Below, one piece after another: positions 10,630 through 22,374 of a stretch of 64,000 nucleotides of DNA. Every line of letters starts with the position of its first letter. Position 1 is the first letter of the stretch. Both the position numbers and the translations under genes were made by a program. Below the pieces are notes generated by a model. The model was given only the letters and a program-made list of their open reading frames with translations. It ran no database searches and was not told where the DNA came from. The DNA is from Ceratotherium simum simum. Lineage: Eukaryota > Chordata > Mammalia > Perissodactyla > Rhinocerotidae. The stretch lies in the NCBI RefSeq assembly GCF_000283155.1, contig NW_004454163.1, forward strand, positions 21,258,742 to 21,322,741, read 5' to 3'.

Positions 10630-12330
10630 ACTGCCCCTATGCTAAGTTGCCTTAGGGTGTTTCCAGGTCCCATAATATGTTTTCATCTTCCCAGTTGCCT
10701 CCAGGTTCCTTGAGCTGCCCTTGCCTCTCCCAGAATTCCTCAAATCCCACTTCCCTGCCCACTGCCTCTTTTTCCTCTCTTGGGGGTCTCCTTATGAATT
10801 GGAAATTTAGGGTGCTTGTGCCTGCCCCATAGGGGTGTCTCATTACTGGTGATGAGTAGTAGCATATAGAATGACCTGTGGAATAAGGTCTTAGAAGGAT
10901 CATGAGAGGAAAGAATGCAGAGCCCAGAATCACCTTGGACCAAGAATCTTGTCCTCCCCCAGAAGAGGAGGGAAAATAAAAAGTTGGAACAAGTACAGAA
11001 AAATTGGTTGGGAAATGTGAAGAAAGAAGTTGGGGAGTTCAACGCCTCACTGCTTCTATTTTCTTTGGGAAATTAGAGGCATCATTTCATGTCATATCTC
11101 CTTTTAGGCCTCATTTATATTTGAATATCTGTCTTTAGCATGGAACAGTGTTTGAGCAAGACAGGCTTTTGAGGGCTCCTTGACACACTTCACAGCAGGG
11201 AGGCCCTGGTTGAGAGTTCTGAGTTCTACTGGTTAGTGGTCTAAGTAATATACCCTCTGAGGGGAGGAGGCCAGTCAGCTTCCCTACGGGAATCTATAAA
11301 GAGATTTAGAGGAGTTTTAGTAAAAAGATCACACTAAACTACAACAAATACATCTCACACTACCAGGAAGAGAGACAGTATGTCCAGATAATTAATGACT
11401 CGTCTATTAAGAAACAACTTAAAAAATCAACCTTTTTGGATAATGTATTTCTAAATGCTTTCTCTTGAAAAGAGCACAGTAAACATAAATAAACATTTTT
11501 TGGGTCCATTTATGGACCAAGATTCTCCTTATATCCATTAAAATCCAGCCGGGCTGTGATGCTGGGAGGGTCTCAGGGGTACTAAAGTTTCAGGGCTGCT
11601 GAGTCTTCCACTATGGCCCAGGGACATGCAGTATTATTTGGCTCTGTGTCAGCCCTTTGTAGTTTTTCTATCTCCTCCCCATGGTCGTGCTCTGTGTAAT
11701 GTAAGAATGTGTATGTATGTGTGCATAGATAGAGAAATCTATATAATGCATGTAGCCATGAATTTTAATGGCAAATTATTATTATATTAAGTATTGTTTT
11801 TCTCAAAATTGTACATGGGCTTCATGGTTTCCTTTTCTTACCTTTCTTTAAGTAAGTAAGCTTGTTTACAGACTGCTTGTTGACTGTGCAACTTTTTTTC
11901 TTTTGGTACCAACAAGTGGTACCAACCACCATTTTTCTTTGAATAATACCAGGGCTTCATGCCAGTGATTGATTTTGTAATCAGTCCTTCTGGTAGCACT
12001 TTAAATTAATGTTCTCACATATGGATTTAATTGGAATTTAATAAGACAGTGCATAATAAGTAAAAACCATGTAATACTAAGAACATATTTACTGAAGATT
12101 AACTGCCACAGAGATACAAATTTATTATGTAGAAACCACAATAAATATTTTTAGAATGCTAAATCATGTGTAAACATTGTGTATTGCTTCAAGTAAATCC
12201 AGACCTTCAGCTTCTTTTGTTATTCTCTCTTCTAAGTAAATATAACTGTTTACTACAACTAACTTCATTTTCATCTTATAAAATTGGTTTGGCAAAAGTC
12301 AGAGTCAGAGAAAAAATATCCTTAATCTTA
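10630..12330. other. Unassigned stretch, 1.7 kb
   Basis: No exon, SINE, LINE or LTR recognised. It turns AT-rich from about 11700. It would be a reasonable place to look for conserved non-coding sequence, which cannot be judged from one genome. Confidence 0.4.
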
Positions 12331-12334
12331 ATGT

Positions 12335-12445
12335 AAAGCAGACTTTCTCATTCAGTAAGTCTAGGGTGGGACCTGAGAATTTTCACGTCTAACAAGTTCT
12401 TGGGTTATGCCACTGGTCTGGGTACCACACTGAGAAGCATTGATG
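12335..12445 (+). mobile_element. MER5A fragment
   Basis: Right half of MER5A: cattcagtaagtctagggtg, ggacctgagaattttcacgt, ctaacaagttcttgggttat, then gtaccacactgagaagca. The left part is absent. Confidence 0.78.
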
Positions 12446-12537
12446 TCAAGCATTGTCTTGCTTTAAGATTAAAAGAAGACTTTGGTTTCCTCTGCTCTAA
12501 TAAAATGTCTGGTCTTAGCTAAAATCTACAGTAATAG

Positions 12538-12981
12538 GTTAACGATGGCCACATATTCTTTGTCACTGTCCCCATGGAGAGGTGGGTTATTTCTCCTTCC
12601 CTTTAATCTGGACTAGTTCTGTGATTGCTTAATAAATAGAATGCAGAGGAAGTGATGCTTTAACCTGACAAGCAGCTTCTACTTCCTCCCTGTTGGGCCC
12701 GGCTGCTGTGCTGTGGGTTAGCCCAAGCAGGGAGCTCCACATGAATAAGAGTTGAAGCCACTGGCCAGCAGCCTTGGCTGAGTTCCCAGGCAACAATGAG
12801 CACCACTTGCCAACCGTGTGAGTGAGCCATTCTGGAAGGTGAGCTGCCTCAGTTTACACAACATGGAGCAGAGACAAGCCATCTCTGCTAAGGCCTGCTC
12901 AAATTACAAAACCCGGGTAAATAGATTGTTGTTTTAAACTGTTTTGGAATGGTTTATTTCACAGCAATAGATAACCAAAAT
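12538..12981 (+). mobile_element. MLT1-type MaLR LTR
   Basis: Landmarks in order: ctagttctgtgattgcttaa, atagaatgcagaggaagtga, ccaagcagggagctccacat, gtgtgagtgagccattctgg, and the very typical 3' end attgttgttttaaactgttt followed by ttcacagcaatagataacc. A solo LTR with no internal sequence. The subfamily is uncertain. Confidence 0.78.
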
Positions 12982-13800
12982 TTACCTGCCTATAAGTTGA
13001 TGGGGGCCCGTAGTTTTTCAAGATAAGTAGGTGTGGATTTTGACTTTCCCCTTCAGAGTATGTATTGTAACATCTAAAGAACAATGCCAACAGAATGAAT
13101 CATGAATAGGCAAAGGTTCACTTTAGAATTTTATTTTTCCATTTTGCCAGAACGCATAGACATAGCGTGAGTTTATGTGGGGGCAAAATAAGTAACTGTC
13201 AAGGAAGACATCATTTCAAGGTGTTGGGAGAGTCTTTCTGTCCCTTAGCATATGGTCCCATGGGGTCACTGATGCCTGCAATTCCATAATTATGACTCAC
13301 TTCTTTTGCCTTGAACAAATGAGGCTTTGCTGTTAAAATGCAAAGAACAATGGATGATTTAATACCTTAGTGCCTCGTGGACATCTACAGCTTAAAATCA
13401 GTGCTTAGTTGTTCTTTCCTGGGAGTGAGCATGTCCAGTTTCTTCCCAGTGGGCAGACATGACCCCTCGTTGCCACAGTCAGGAGCCTTATGTGTATTTG
13501 TGTAGGAATTTTGCTCTCTCAGTATAGAGGCAAAATCATTGTTATACCTGTAGCAGATTCCATTCCTAGAAGAAGCAATGAAGTTGAAAACAAGTTTGCT
13601 TATGGAGTAAAGGTCATACTTGGAAGATTTTCATTATTGATCAAGAGACTAATATCCAGCTTTTAAAATGTATGCCCATAAATGCTATACTTAGCAACTA
13701 TCACTGATGTAAGTAACAGAATACAGTTTATTCAATGTCCATAATTTGTTCAAATAGAAAATAGGGTACCAGTTTCAATGTGATCTTAGACATCCAATTC
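12982..13800. other. Unassigned stretch
   Basis: AT-rich sequence without a recognisable gene or repeat. Confidence 0.4.
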
Positions 13801-13805
13801 AGGAA

Positions 13806-14040
13806 AATATCCACAGGGGATTGGTTCTAGGACCCCTGCGGAAACCAAAAACTGTGGATGCTCCAGTCGCTTATATAAAATGGCATAATATTTGCATATA
13901 CGTAACCTACACACATCTTCTTGTGTACTTTAAATCATTTCTAGGTTACTTATAACAGCTAATACAATGTAAATGCTATGTAAATAGTTGTACTGTGTTG
14001 TTTAGGGAATAATGACAACAAGAAAATTCTGCACATGTTC
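13806..14040. mobile_element. Tigger-family DNA transposon fragment
   Basis: Matches the sub-terminal region shared by Tigger/MER2-type TcMar elements: caggggattggttctaggac, gtggatgctccagtcgctta, ataaaatggcataatatttg, taaatgctatgtaaatagtt, ttgtttagggaataatgaca. Truncated at both ends, no transposase frame. Exact family and strand not assigned. Confidence 0.72.
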
Positions 14041-14119
14041 AGTATATTATATGTTGTTGTGCTTTGTAACACGTTCCTACTATATTTTCATTACAACCAG
14101 AAAGCAAAGCAGTGTTCTT

Positions 14120-14230
14120 ATAATAAGGGATGTTCAGCTCAGTTCAACACTGATTGCCCAGAATACCCATTGTGTATAAGACACTCTGCTGTGCACTGCA
14201 GGGGATTGAACGATCTCAATGTAGTTAAGT
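14120..14230 (-). mobile_element. L2 3'-end fragment
   Basis: Reads like the L2 3' end reversed: cagctcagttcaacactgat, gtgtataagacactctgctg, tgcactgcaggggattgaac. Short and diverged. Confidence 0.45.
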
Positions 14231-14429
14231 TGGTGTAATAAAAACGGAATAAAAATGACTTCAATCCTAGGCAGGCTATTGGCAGCATCAGAAAAGAAGT
14301 ACAAAGTATAACAGATTTTCAAAGAAAAACCTGCTAAAATGTAGCTGGGGAGACAGAGAAGCCTTCTTAAACGCTTCGGTGTAAATGTATCAATAAACGC
14401 AAGACCCTTTTACACTAATATAGCAATCT

Positions 14430-14745
14430 ATATCTTATAAAACAGTTTTACACGTACTATCTTATTTGACTCGTGCAATATGTAGGGCAGTGATTCTCAA
14501 AGTATGTTCTCCAGACTGGCAGCATCAGCATCTCCTAGAGCTTATTAGAAATGCAAATGATCAGGTCCCACTTCAGACCTGCTGAATCAGAAACTCTGGG
14601 GGTGGGCCCCCAGAGCAATCTGCGTTTTCACAGGCCCTCCCCTCTGATTCTAATGCATGCTCAAGTTGGAGAAGAACTGATGTAGGATTCTTTTGATTTC
14701 ACATATGATAAGATTAAGAATTATTGAAGCTGGATTTTGCCAAGT
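14430..14745 (-). mobile_element. MIR split by a MER5A insertion
   Basis: The left piece (ttttacacgtactatcttat, tgactcgtgcaatatgtagg) and the right piece (cacatatgataagattaaga, ttattgaagctggatt) are the two halves of one reverse MIR core interrupted by the MER5A at 14485-14690. The broken reading order of the MIR is restored when the insert is skipped, which supports a real nested insertion. Confidence 0.65.
14485..14692 (-). mobile_element. MER5A, near full length
   Basis: Ends show hAT-like inverted repeats (cagtgattctcaaagtatgt on the left; gttggagaagaactg on the right). The interior has agcttattagaaatgcaaat, gctgaatcagaaactctggg, ggtgggcccccagagcaatc and tctgattctaatgcatgctc. The flanks share atgtagg (14480-14486 and 14690-14696), consistent with a decayed 7-8 bp hAT target duplication. 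It is inserted into a MIR. Confidence 0.85.
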
Positions 14746-15642
14746 TTCTAGAATTGTACCAGGAAACCTAATTCCAAAATTATTTCATGTTGAATGTGTA
14801 ACATTCTTTTGAATTGCATCTTGAAGAATGGGTGGGATTTTCACAGGTGAAGATGGTTGAGTATTGGGGGTGTGGAGGAGACTGAGGTTATTTCTACTGG
14901 ATGGAAAATTATCTTTGAGATTTTGAAAGATATATTTGAGGAAACTTTGCCTTTTAGGTTCTTTTCCTCAAGAAATATGTCCTTGAATGTTTATTTTGTT
15001 TTATGTTTCTTATTACATAAATACAGAGTTTAAAAAATCAATGTAGTAATTCTTTCTGTTGCATTTGAATGAGAATTCATTTCCTCCAAATATTTGAGTC
15101 TCTGTAGATCTTATTTTATTTTTATTTTTTTGGCTGTGTTACTTTGAGAATAAATCTTAAGAACCAGGGAGAAATTCTAATTCCATCTTTACTTCAAAGA
15201 AGGACACATTTTTTTTTTTTTACTGGTAAATTACTCATGATAAGAGATCAGAGGCTCTTGATAAGCTTCCACATCTGCAGGGATTTTATGCATTTGGTCT
15301 TAATTGATTTTATGCTTTAGTGGAAGTCAGACTGGGCCAGTGCCCAGCAGACTGAGGTGAGGATCTCTAATACCTGTTGGAGATATTCCCCTCACTGCAC
15401 CTAGAACACTGAGGCTCTTCTGGGACACCCTGAGGATTGGCCCAACTTCTCAACTTGAGGTTTTGATAACTTGGACAAAGATTCTTTAAGGTAGAGCCTT
15501 AAAAAAAGGAAATTAACTCTTGGTTACTTTACCAGAGCACTGTTGATACAGGATAAAATGTGGCCTGATTTAAGTTTTCAACTTGACAATTACATATTGA
15601 TCTTGACTTTTATCAATGATTTTAATAAATTTTTAAACCTTG
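14746..15642. other. Unassigned AT-rich stretch
   Basis: Contains T-rich runs (about 15110-15130 and 15209-15220) but no nameable repeat and no exon-like frame. Confidence 0.4.
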
Positions 15643-16377
15643 TGTTGGAGAAGAGGGAGAATCCCCCTCCACCCTTCCCCTTAAAGTTCTTATGGCTGGC
15701 CAAATCATTAAAAGACGGGTTAGCAAGAGAAAATAATACCACGTTTAATAGCATGTATACGTGGGAGAAACCAGGGAAACTGAGTTTTTCAACACAATAG
15801 CAGCAATTCTCATCTTAAATACCATCTTCAGCTAAAGACAAAGGAGGATGTTGGAGGGGGTGGTTTGGGATTTCAGAGGGGAAGAAGACAATTCACATGG
15901 AGGGGAAAACGTAAATGTTTGTCAGACAATTCTTTGCAGGGCCACCTATAGAGAATGTGGCCTGAGAGACAGAAACTATAGTAATCAAGAGTATGTAGAC
16001 TTAAGTTTTCTCTTTCCGTCCTGATAAGAGTTTCCACAGATAAAGTCATCCCCCCCTCTTCCCGATACAGATAGGGAGATACCTTTACCAATGGAGATTT
16101 CCCTTATAAATGTAAATGTTTGTCTGGCAACTCTTTGCAGAGCCACCTAGAGAACGTGGCTGGGGAAGGACAGAATTTTTTATAAAAGAGGCTTGGTGCC
16201 TTTCCTATTGTAACATCTATTTTACATTATATTACAGCCATCATATGATAGGAGATCCTTCCTGGAACAGGCCTTCTATGTTAAATTATTTAGGCAGTTT
16301 GGGGGAGGTCAAATGTCTGTCAGAGAAAATCAAAGTAAAGAAACATATTTCAGTGTGGCCAATTTTGATCTCCCACA
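15643..16377 (-). mobile_element. Solo class-I ERV LTR, copy A
   Basis: A complete LTR read on the minus strand: begins tgtgggagatcaaaattggc and ends ...cctcttctccaaca (TG...CA). It is flanked by a 4-bp duplication cttg (15639-15642 and 16378-16381), as expected of class-I (gammaretrovirus-like) LTRs. The polyadenylation region carries a TATTAAA signal within atacatgctattaaacgtgg (minus strand). It is 735 bp, about 230 bp longer than its sister copy at 34162-34663, because of an internal duplication. No gag, pol or env sequence is attached. The family name is not assigned. Confidence 0.82.
15911..16175. repeat. Internal duplication within LTR copy A
   Basis: The block gtaaatgtttgt...tctttgcaggg...ccacctatagagaatgtgg at 15911-15970 recurs at 16112-16175 as gtaaatgtttgt...tctttgcagag...ccacctagagaacgtgg, giving a direct repeat with a period of about 201 bp. 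The two units differ by several substitutions and small indels, so the duplication is old. Sister LTRs in this window show one unit at most. Confidence 0.75.
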
Positions 16378-16382
16378 CTTGC

Positions 16383-17335
16383 TTTATTTTATTCTCTTTT
16401 TTTACGTATAGTTAAATTAACTCCTTCTGGTGTACAGTTATACGACTTTGACAAATACATATAGCTATGTAACCACCTTCACAGTTGAGATATAGAACAA
16501 TTCTATCACCTCAAATATTCCCTCACACTGTCCTTTTGTAGCCAAACCTTTGTGCCATCCCCAACCCCTGAGAGCCAGGATCTGTTTTTTGTTCCTGTAA
16601 TCTTGGCTATTCCAGATGGTCTTATAAATGGAATCACAGAATGTAGCCTTTTGAATATGGCTTCTTTTATTCACATAATGCATTTGAAATTCATCCGTGT
16701 TGCTATGTGATCAATAGTTTCTTTTTTGTTGCTGAGTGGTAGTCCATTGTATGGAGATACCACAGTTTGTTCATCTATTCATGAAATGTTGGATGTTTGG
16801 TTGTTTCAGTTTTTGGCAATTATGCAGTTTTTTGTGTACGGTTTTTGTGTGAACATAAGTTTTCATTACTGTTAGGTAAATACCTAGGAGTGGGATTACT
16901 GGGTCATATGGTAAGTGTAGACTTAACTGTATAAGAAACTGCCAATTTTCTTGGTACAAAGAGATGTACATTTTGCATTCCCATCAGCAATGTATGAGAG
17001 TTCCTAATGCTCCATGTCTTTGCTAGCATTTGGTATTGTCTTTAAAATTCTTTTAAAAATTTAGCTATTCTAATAAAGGTATAGTGGTATCTCATTGTGG
17101 TTTTGATTTGCATTTCTCTAATTACTAATGATGTTGAGCATCTTTTCACACTCAACATGGTTATTTGCCATTTGTATATCTTCTACGGTGAAGTATCTGT
17201 TCAAATCCTTTGCCCAATTTTTATTGGGCATTTTGTTTTCTTATTATTGAGTTTTGAGAAGTCTTTATATATTCTGGATACATGTCCTTTTTTAGAGATG
17301 TGTTTTGCAAATAATTTTAGCAGATATTTGAAGAC
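16383..17335 (-). mobile_element. Old L1 LINE, 3' end with ORF2 tail
   Basis: Reversed L1: the left part is the 3' UTR (gttaaattaactccttctgg, tatagctatgtaaccacctt, ggaatcacagaatgtagcct, ttgctgagtggtagtccatt). The right part is the end of ORF2. At 16771-16971 the minus frame contains YDPVIPLLGIYL, the L1 ORF2 C-terminal signature, among broken sequence. It abuts LTR copy A with only a few bases between. Confidence 0.88.
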
Positions 17336-18640
17336 CTAACACTTTACTTTCTCCTTGCTCTGTGATATGATACAAACCTCACTGGCTAGTCCTGAGTTGT
17401 GGTACTGTTGTATCACCCGATCCATGTCCGCAACATGAGATGATCTCGAAGAAGCCAGTTCTCTCCTGGTGATCCTATAGGAAGGAATTGCATTCAGGTT
17501 GAAGCCAGGAATGCATGGCTCCAGAAATGTTATGCAAAGTGGTCGTAGGAGGCTGGGGAAATAGAAAGGCTGGAACTATGAGGATAGAGCTATATAGTCC
17601 TGAGCATACTAAGAAGTGGTTTGACACCATCCGTTTGTGGGCCATCTCTGTTATGTTATAAATATCATTGGTACAATTGGTAGAATTTCTCATTTGGGGT
17701 TATACATAATGGTACAAGAACAACTATATTTGTATATATACCAGTGACTATGTTAACTTTCCAATACTGACATTGCATAGAAATTCTTTTGGGCACGAAA
17801 TTGCCTTTTTGGTCTATTGTCTTATCTTCAGTCACTGATAACTTAGAATGTCAGATTTTTAATAACACTATGGCCTGAATCTCACCATCTTTATTCATTT
17901 GTAAAGATACTGATGATGATGTGGGGTGAAATTAGACAATGACTTCTTTGTGAAAAGTAAGTGCTTCATCTTTCATATGATCATTTTATATAACTATCTC
18001 CCTTGGCCATACCACTACTTGAATAGCATTCAATCAGATCTGGCATTGGAAACAACTGCAAGAAGGCTGCAAAGTGTTGCTGTCAGTCGCTGCTGTAAGC
18101 AACAAGCCTCAGTGCTTGAAAGGTCTTCTATTGGTTCTTCCCCAGCTATTCCCAGTTCAACTGACGCTTTCAACTACCTAGTCCAACAGCCAACTCTCAC
18201 CAAGGCTGGCACTAAAAAAGCAATGCGTATGGTGCCACCTGCTGGTCATTTCTGCCCTATGACTGGGTGTGCTCCCTGGGGACCCGCCTGTTCCTTCAAT
18301 TCAGTCCTTAACTCAATCTTTGTCATGTTTATATGACTGGACTCTTTTTTTTCTGTGTGTTTCTTGGACCAGAGTCTTGCCCTCAGCTGAAGCTAGATGG
18401 ATATTGAACATGCTGTCTAGCTCTTACCAGCCCCGTCTCCCAGGGCTAGTTCTTGCACTTCATGCCTTCAGTACCTGGCCGGACTTTTGCCATTCTATCT
18501 CCATTCTGGGGCCTGCAGAGGGATCGTTACTCCAAGCACGAGGCCCTCCCCTCATTTAATGTCTGCCACACTTGGAAAGTATCTACATATTAGTGTTTGA
18601 CCAATTTCTTCCTTCTCCATGGATTACAGGTGTTGACTTT
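17336..18640. other. Unassigned stretch
   Basis: No repeat recognised. It holds a 136-codon plus frame (17926-18336) that lacks any domain I know. A short atgatgatgtgg motif lies near 17910. Confidence 0.4.
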
Positions 18641-20095
18641 TTCTCTTTAAAGCTTTGCCAAAAGCAAACCACTTACCACTTAAACAAGAGGCGGTTTATT
18701 ACATTTAGCCAAGAGGATAAGATGTTTCTACAGAAACACTGTGCACATCAGCAAAAGCTCCGTCCCAGCTGCGGCTGAGTCAGCTATCGCCGTGTCTCTG
18801 GACATCTCTTCTCCCGCCAGTGCACAGTAACTGTGGGTCCAGCTTTCACCCTCCAGAACGTGACCACGAAAAGGCAGACACCGCATTCCTCTACCTAGAT
18901 GACCTTCTGCAACTCCAGCCAATTTCCTCCTGCAGGCCAGTTTTGTGGTTTTTGCTGCCACTCAAACTGCCTCTTGGCTACTTATTTATTTGTCAGTCTG
19001 AGCATATCATCCAAATACTCTTCAAATCATTAGAAAGCAAAGAGGGAGTAATAAGATTAGATACTGGCTGTATTTCAGGCATCAATTAAAACCTGCGATT
19101 ACCTGCAGGCATGGAGTTCCAAAACAAGTAAGATGATGTGGGTCATCCAAAGATCTGGACATTTCATTCCTTTTTAAAAAATCTTTAATTGAGATGCCTC
19201 CGCAATATCTCCCTCTTTGATAGCCAGATTCATTTTTCCGTTCTCAAAAGCCTACATAGTACCCTAAAGGGTATAGTGGATGTACCAGTTTAGGCATGCA
19301 GAATGGACAAAATATGTGTGTGTGTATGTTACATGTTAGAAAGAGTCCTTGAGGTCTGCTATAGGACCTTAATGCCTACTCTTATTACTGTCTGGGGAAT
19401 CCTATTACCCTATGGTCTTCATCCAGGTCCTCACTGGATTCAGCTATTGGCTGAGTTTGAGCCCAGGTTGGCCAGACCCCTGTGCACACACTGATGTGGA
19501 CCACTCATTGATACTCTCAGAGCAGTGAGCTAGAGCTGGGCTGGTGTTCCTAATCCTGCCTCTTCCTGCCTTCCCTTCTTTATCTATAAACCTGGGTTAC
19601 AAGGGTCCTGGCGGACCTCACAACAGGTGACAGAACCAATCCAGTCATTATTTAGCATCAGGAAGGGGACACATCCTTAATCCCCGTGATTGTCATCCAT
19701 TTGATTGTCTATTACAGCATTCCTGGGATCATGGGTAACAAAAGTTATTTTGCAGCCAGATTTGAGTTCCATTTCTTTTCCTTCACACCTTCCTCCTCAG
19801 CCCTTTCTTCTGGGGAAAAAGAAAAGTTTTTGTTTTTGCATTAGAGCCAAACAAATTTAACATGCTTGCAAACTGCATTCTTTTTTTCTCATTTAAAATG
19901 AAAATAGATTTAATGAAGCCTCTGGACAAATCTAGAGATTCACTACTTTATTCAATAGAATAATAATAATGAGCAAAATGGATCCGCTCTTTAGGTGCCA
20001 AAATGCTCATATCTGGGCATCAGATATGAGCAGATATGCAAAATAGGAATGCAAACATAGCTTTCTACTTTTCATTCTGAAATTAGATCAAAGCT
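18640..20095. other. Unassigned stretch with local CpG-richer core
   Basis: Sequence at about 18750-18900 is richer in CpG (gctgcgg, atcgccgtgt, tcccgcc, aacgtgaccacg, accgc) than its surroundings, which is unusual for this window. No exon or repeat is recognised. The rest of the stretch is plain. Confidence 0.4.
18774..18784. promoter_or_regulatory. Candidate AP-1/MAF palindromic site
   Basis: The perfect 11-bp palindrome gctgagtcagc contains the AP-1 core TGAGTCA with the GC flanks of a MAF recognition element. It sits in the CpG-richer core described above. Motif presence alone does not show use: such sites occur by chance in 64 kb. Confidence 0.35.
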
Positions 20096-20099
20096 GGGT

Positions 20100-20280
20100 A
20101 GGACACTGAGGGCTTGAGATGGCTTGTTACTCATCATTGTTCTACAGCAATGTCACCTGAGTCTCTAGTTAAAAATTCAGTTTCCCTCGCTTGTTTTTTG
20201 AAGATTTGGGGGTGAAGATCAACAATCTGTATTGTTTTTTAAGCCAGTGCCCCAGATGATTCTTAGGGTCTGTCAACTTA
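20100..20280. mobile_element. Possible diverged MER5-like element
   Basis: Fragments such as caatgtcacctgagtctcta, gatcaacaatctgtattgtt and ttaagccagtgccccagatg, then attcttagg, follow the MER5 order. Divergence is high and the assignment tentative. Confidence 0.4.
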
Positions 20281-20284
20281 GGGA

Positions 20285-21165
20285 AACACTTTCCCAGAGG
20301 AACCAAGCCTGAATGTTATGGAGTCATGATAGTGTCGAGATGGAAGGATCTTGGGAATTATCACTTCCCCCTTATTTAAACACAGATGCTGGAGTACAAG
20401 GAGCACCTGGGCCTTGCCCAGATCATCCTGCTGATTGGCAGAGAATCTGTCTCCAGAACCTGGGTTTCCAAACTGCTGGTGAGGTGTTGGGTATTTTTTC
20501 TGCCTGACCACATTTCCTACCTGAAGATCACCTAGATGGACTCATATGCTCAGTATCTTCATGGAAACCAGAGGAGGACCAACAGCAATGTTTTACTCTG
20601 AGAGAACTTTCCTTTCCAGTAATATGTAACAGGGAGCTGAGGGGAAGGCTCTGCACCTAAGCAGTACTATTCTCCCTCAGAGGGCTGTGCAAATGGCCCC
20701 GAGTTAATCCTTCATGCCTGTACCCAGAGAGAGATGTGCTGGTGGTGTTCAGTCTTGTGGACATCTTTTGCTTGAAGGGTTCTCTTTCCTTTATGTTTGC
20801 ATCGAGGCTGTTAGTCACGTTTAGATTGTGAGTCTGTTGGGCAAAAACTGTAGCTGATTTTCTGTTCTGTACACAGCCAAGGATAGGCCCTCAGGATATG
20901 GGGAAAGTGATACAAAATTAGCTTTTTCTGTTCTTTGAACATCTTAACAGTGGCTTTAATAGAGTAAAACAAAAAAGTTAACAGAGTTAAAATAAAAAAG
21001 TGCTCTTTGACAGAGGTTCTGGTACCTGTGAATTGTTGCAGGGATGACTGGTGTCTTTAATGAAATAGCTTGTTTATTTTAAGGATGTATATTAAAATAG
21101 GGGAAAAGATAATTTACTGCTTGTGGAAAAAATCTGTTTATGTTTTTTGAATACATATATGTGTT
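20285..21165. other. Unassigned stretch
   Basis: Contains possible traces of an old MIR-like SINE near 20325-20500 and an L2-like ttagattgtgagtctgttgg near 20822, but nothing firm. No exon recognised. Confidence 0.35.
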
Positions 21166-21170
21166 ACATG

Positions 21171-21723
21171 TGTAGAGGAGCAGAATTTGCTACCCTAAAA
21201 TGTGTCTCATTGGCTTGATTATTTTTAAGAACAAAAGACTCAGGAAGAAATTTGACCTTCCTCCTAACTGCTTAAAAGAATTTTAGAAGGTCTGCTTTAG
21301 GAAGGAGCTATCGCCATAGATAACTATAGCCTAATATGAACTAGGTGTGGTAGACAGGGAGGAACCTAGCAAAACCCATGTGATCAAAATCCTCTCCATG
21401 TCCCATTATCTTTGCAAAGCATGGCAAATATTTGTTTACCAAACATTTGCTTTTCCATCTCCATGTGAATTTCCCTCCTCCTCTTTGAAGTCCTAAACCC
21501 ATACCCCCAACATCCTCTTCTGTCTTTAGCCGAAGATGATACTTAAAGCGGTAGCTTTGGCCATTTTGGCAGGTCACTCAGTTTTCCTGGGTTTCTCCCG
21601 TGTATACATGTTATTAAACTTTGTTTTATTTTCTCCTATTATTGTGTCTCATGTCATTTTAGTTCTTAGCCCAGCTGGAAGAACATGGAAGGATAGAGGA
21701 AATTTATTCCTTCCCTACACACA
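21171..21723 (+). mobile_element. Solo class-I ERV LTR, copy C
   Basis: Same family as the LTRs at 15643 and 34162 but more diverged: begins tgtagaggagcagaatttgc, shares aaatttgaccttcctcctaa, ccatgtgaatttccctcctc and tgtatacatgttattaaact, and ends near ccttccctacacaca. The flanks share catg (21167-21170 and 21724-21727), a 4-bp target duplication. ATTAAA in the shared motif is the likely polyadenylation signal. No internal retroviral sequence. Confidence 0.75.
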
Positions 21724-22025
21724 CATGTTATAAGTATTGAGTAATGGGGCTATTTATTCATTTATTTTTTAACAAATTAACCTAAGTTTCTATCCTCCTC
21801 AAAGATGTACTTTTAGAAATTAATTTGTGAGTCGTATTTTAAAATAAAGCAAACCAAAAAACCTACCTTGTTTTTGATTCCAAACTCTACAATCCTGCGT
21901 GAACATTCATTTTACTACTCAAATTCCAGGTGACTTTTGAAGGGGTTCTGAGAATCAAATTTGCTTGTGAACATACCAATTTAAAATACTTAAATATATG
22001 AGTTATATGTATTGGGGAAATAATA

Positions 22026-22374
22026 CTCTCTCAGTCAGCTTAGGCTTCCATAACAAAATTCCATAGACTGGGTAGCTTACACAACAGAAGTTTATTTCTC
22101 ACAGTTGTAGAGACTGAGAAGGCCAAGATCAAGGCACAGGCAAATCCGGTGTCTGGTGAGAGCACTCTCCCTGGTTTGCAGATGGCTGTCTTCTCATGGT
22201 GGGGAGAGAGAGCATCTCTTTCTTGTCTTTTCTTATAAGGCAGTAATTCCATGCACGAGGGCTCCACCCTCATGACCTAATCACCTCCCAAAGGCCTCAC
22301 ATCCTAATACCGTCACATTGTAGATTAGACTTCAACATATGAATTTTGCGGAGACACATTCAGTCTGTATAATC
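22026..22374 (-). mobile_element. MLT1/MST-type MaLR LTR
   Basis: Reverse-oriented LTR with classic landmarks: cataacaaaattccatagac, tgggtagcttacacaacaga, agtttatttctcacagttgt, gaccaag-type 'aaggccaagatcaaggc', tcatgacctaatcacctccc, then cttcaacatatgaattttgc. Opposite in orientation to the related LTR at 36982-37355. No internal region. Confidence 0.9.

Noticed and set aside
16771..16971. 66-codon minus frame as a gene
   Set aside because: It contains the L1 ORF2 C-terminal signature YDPVIPLLGIYL and sits inside an L1.
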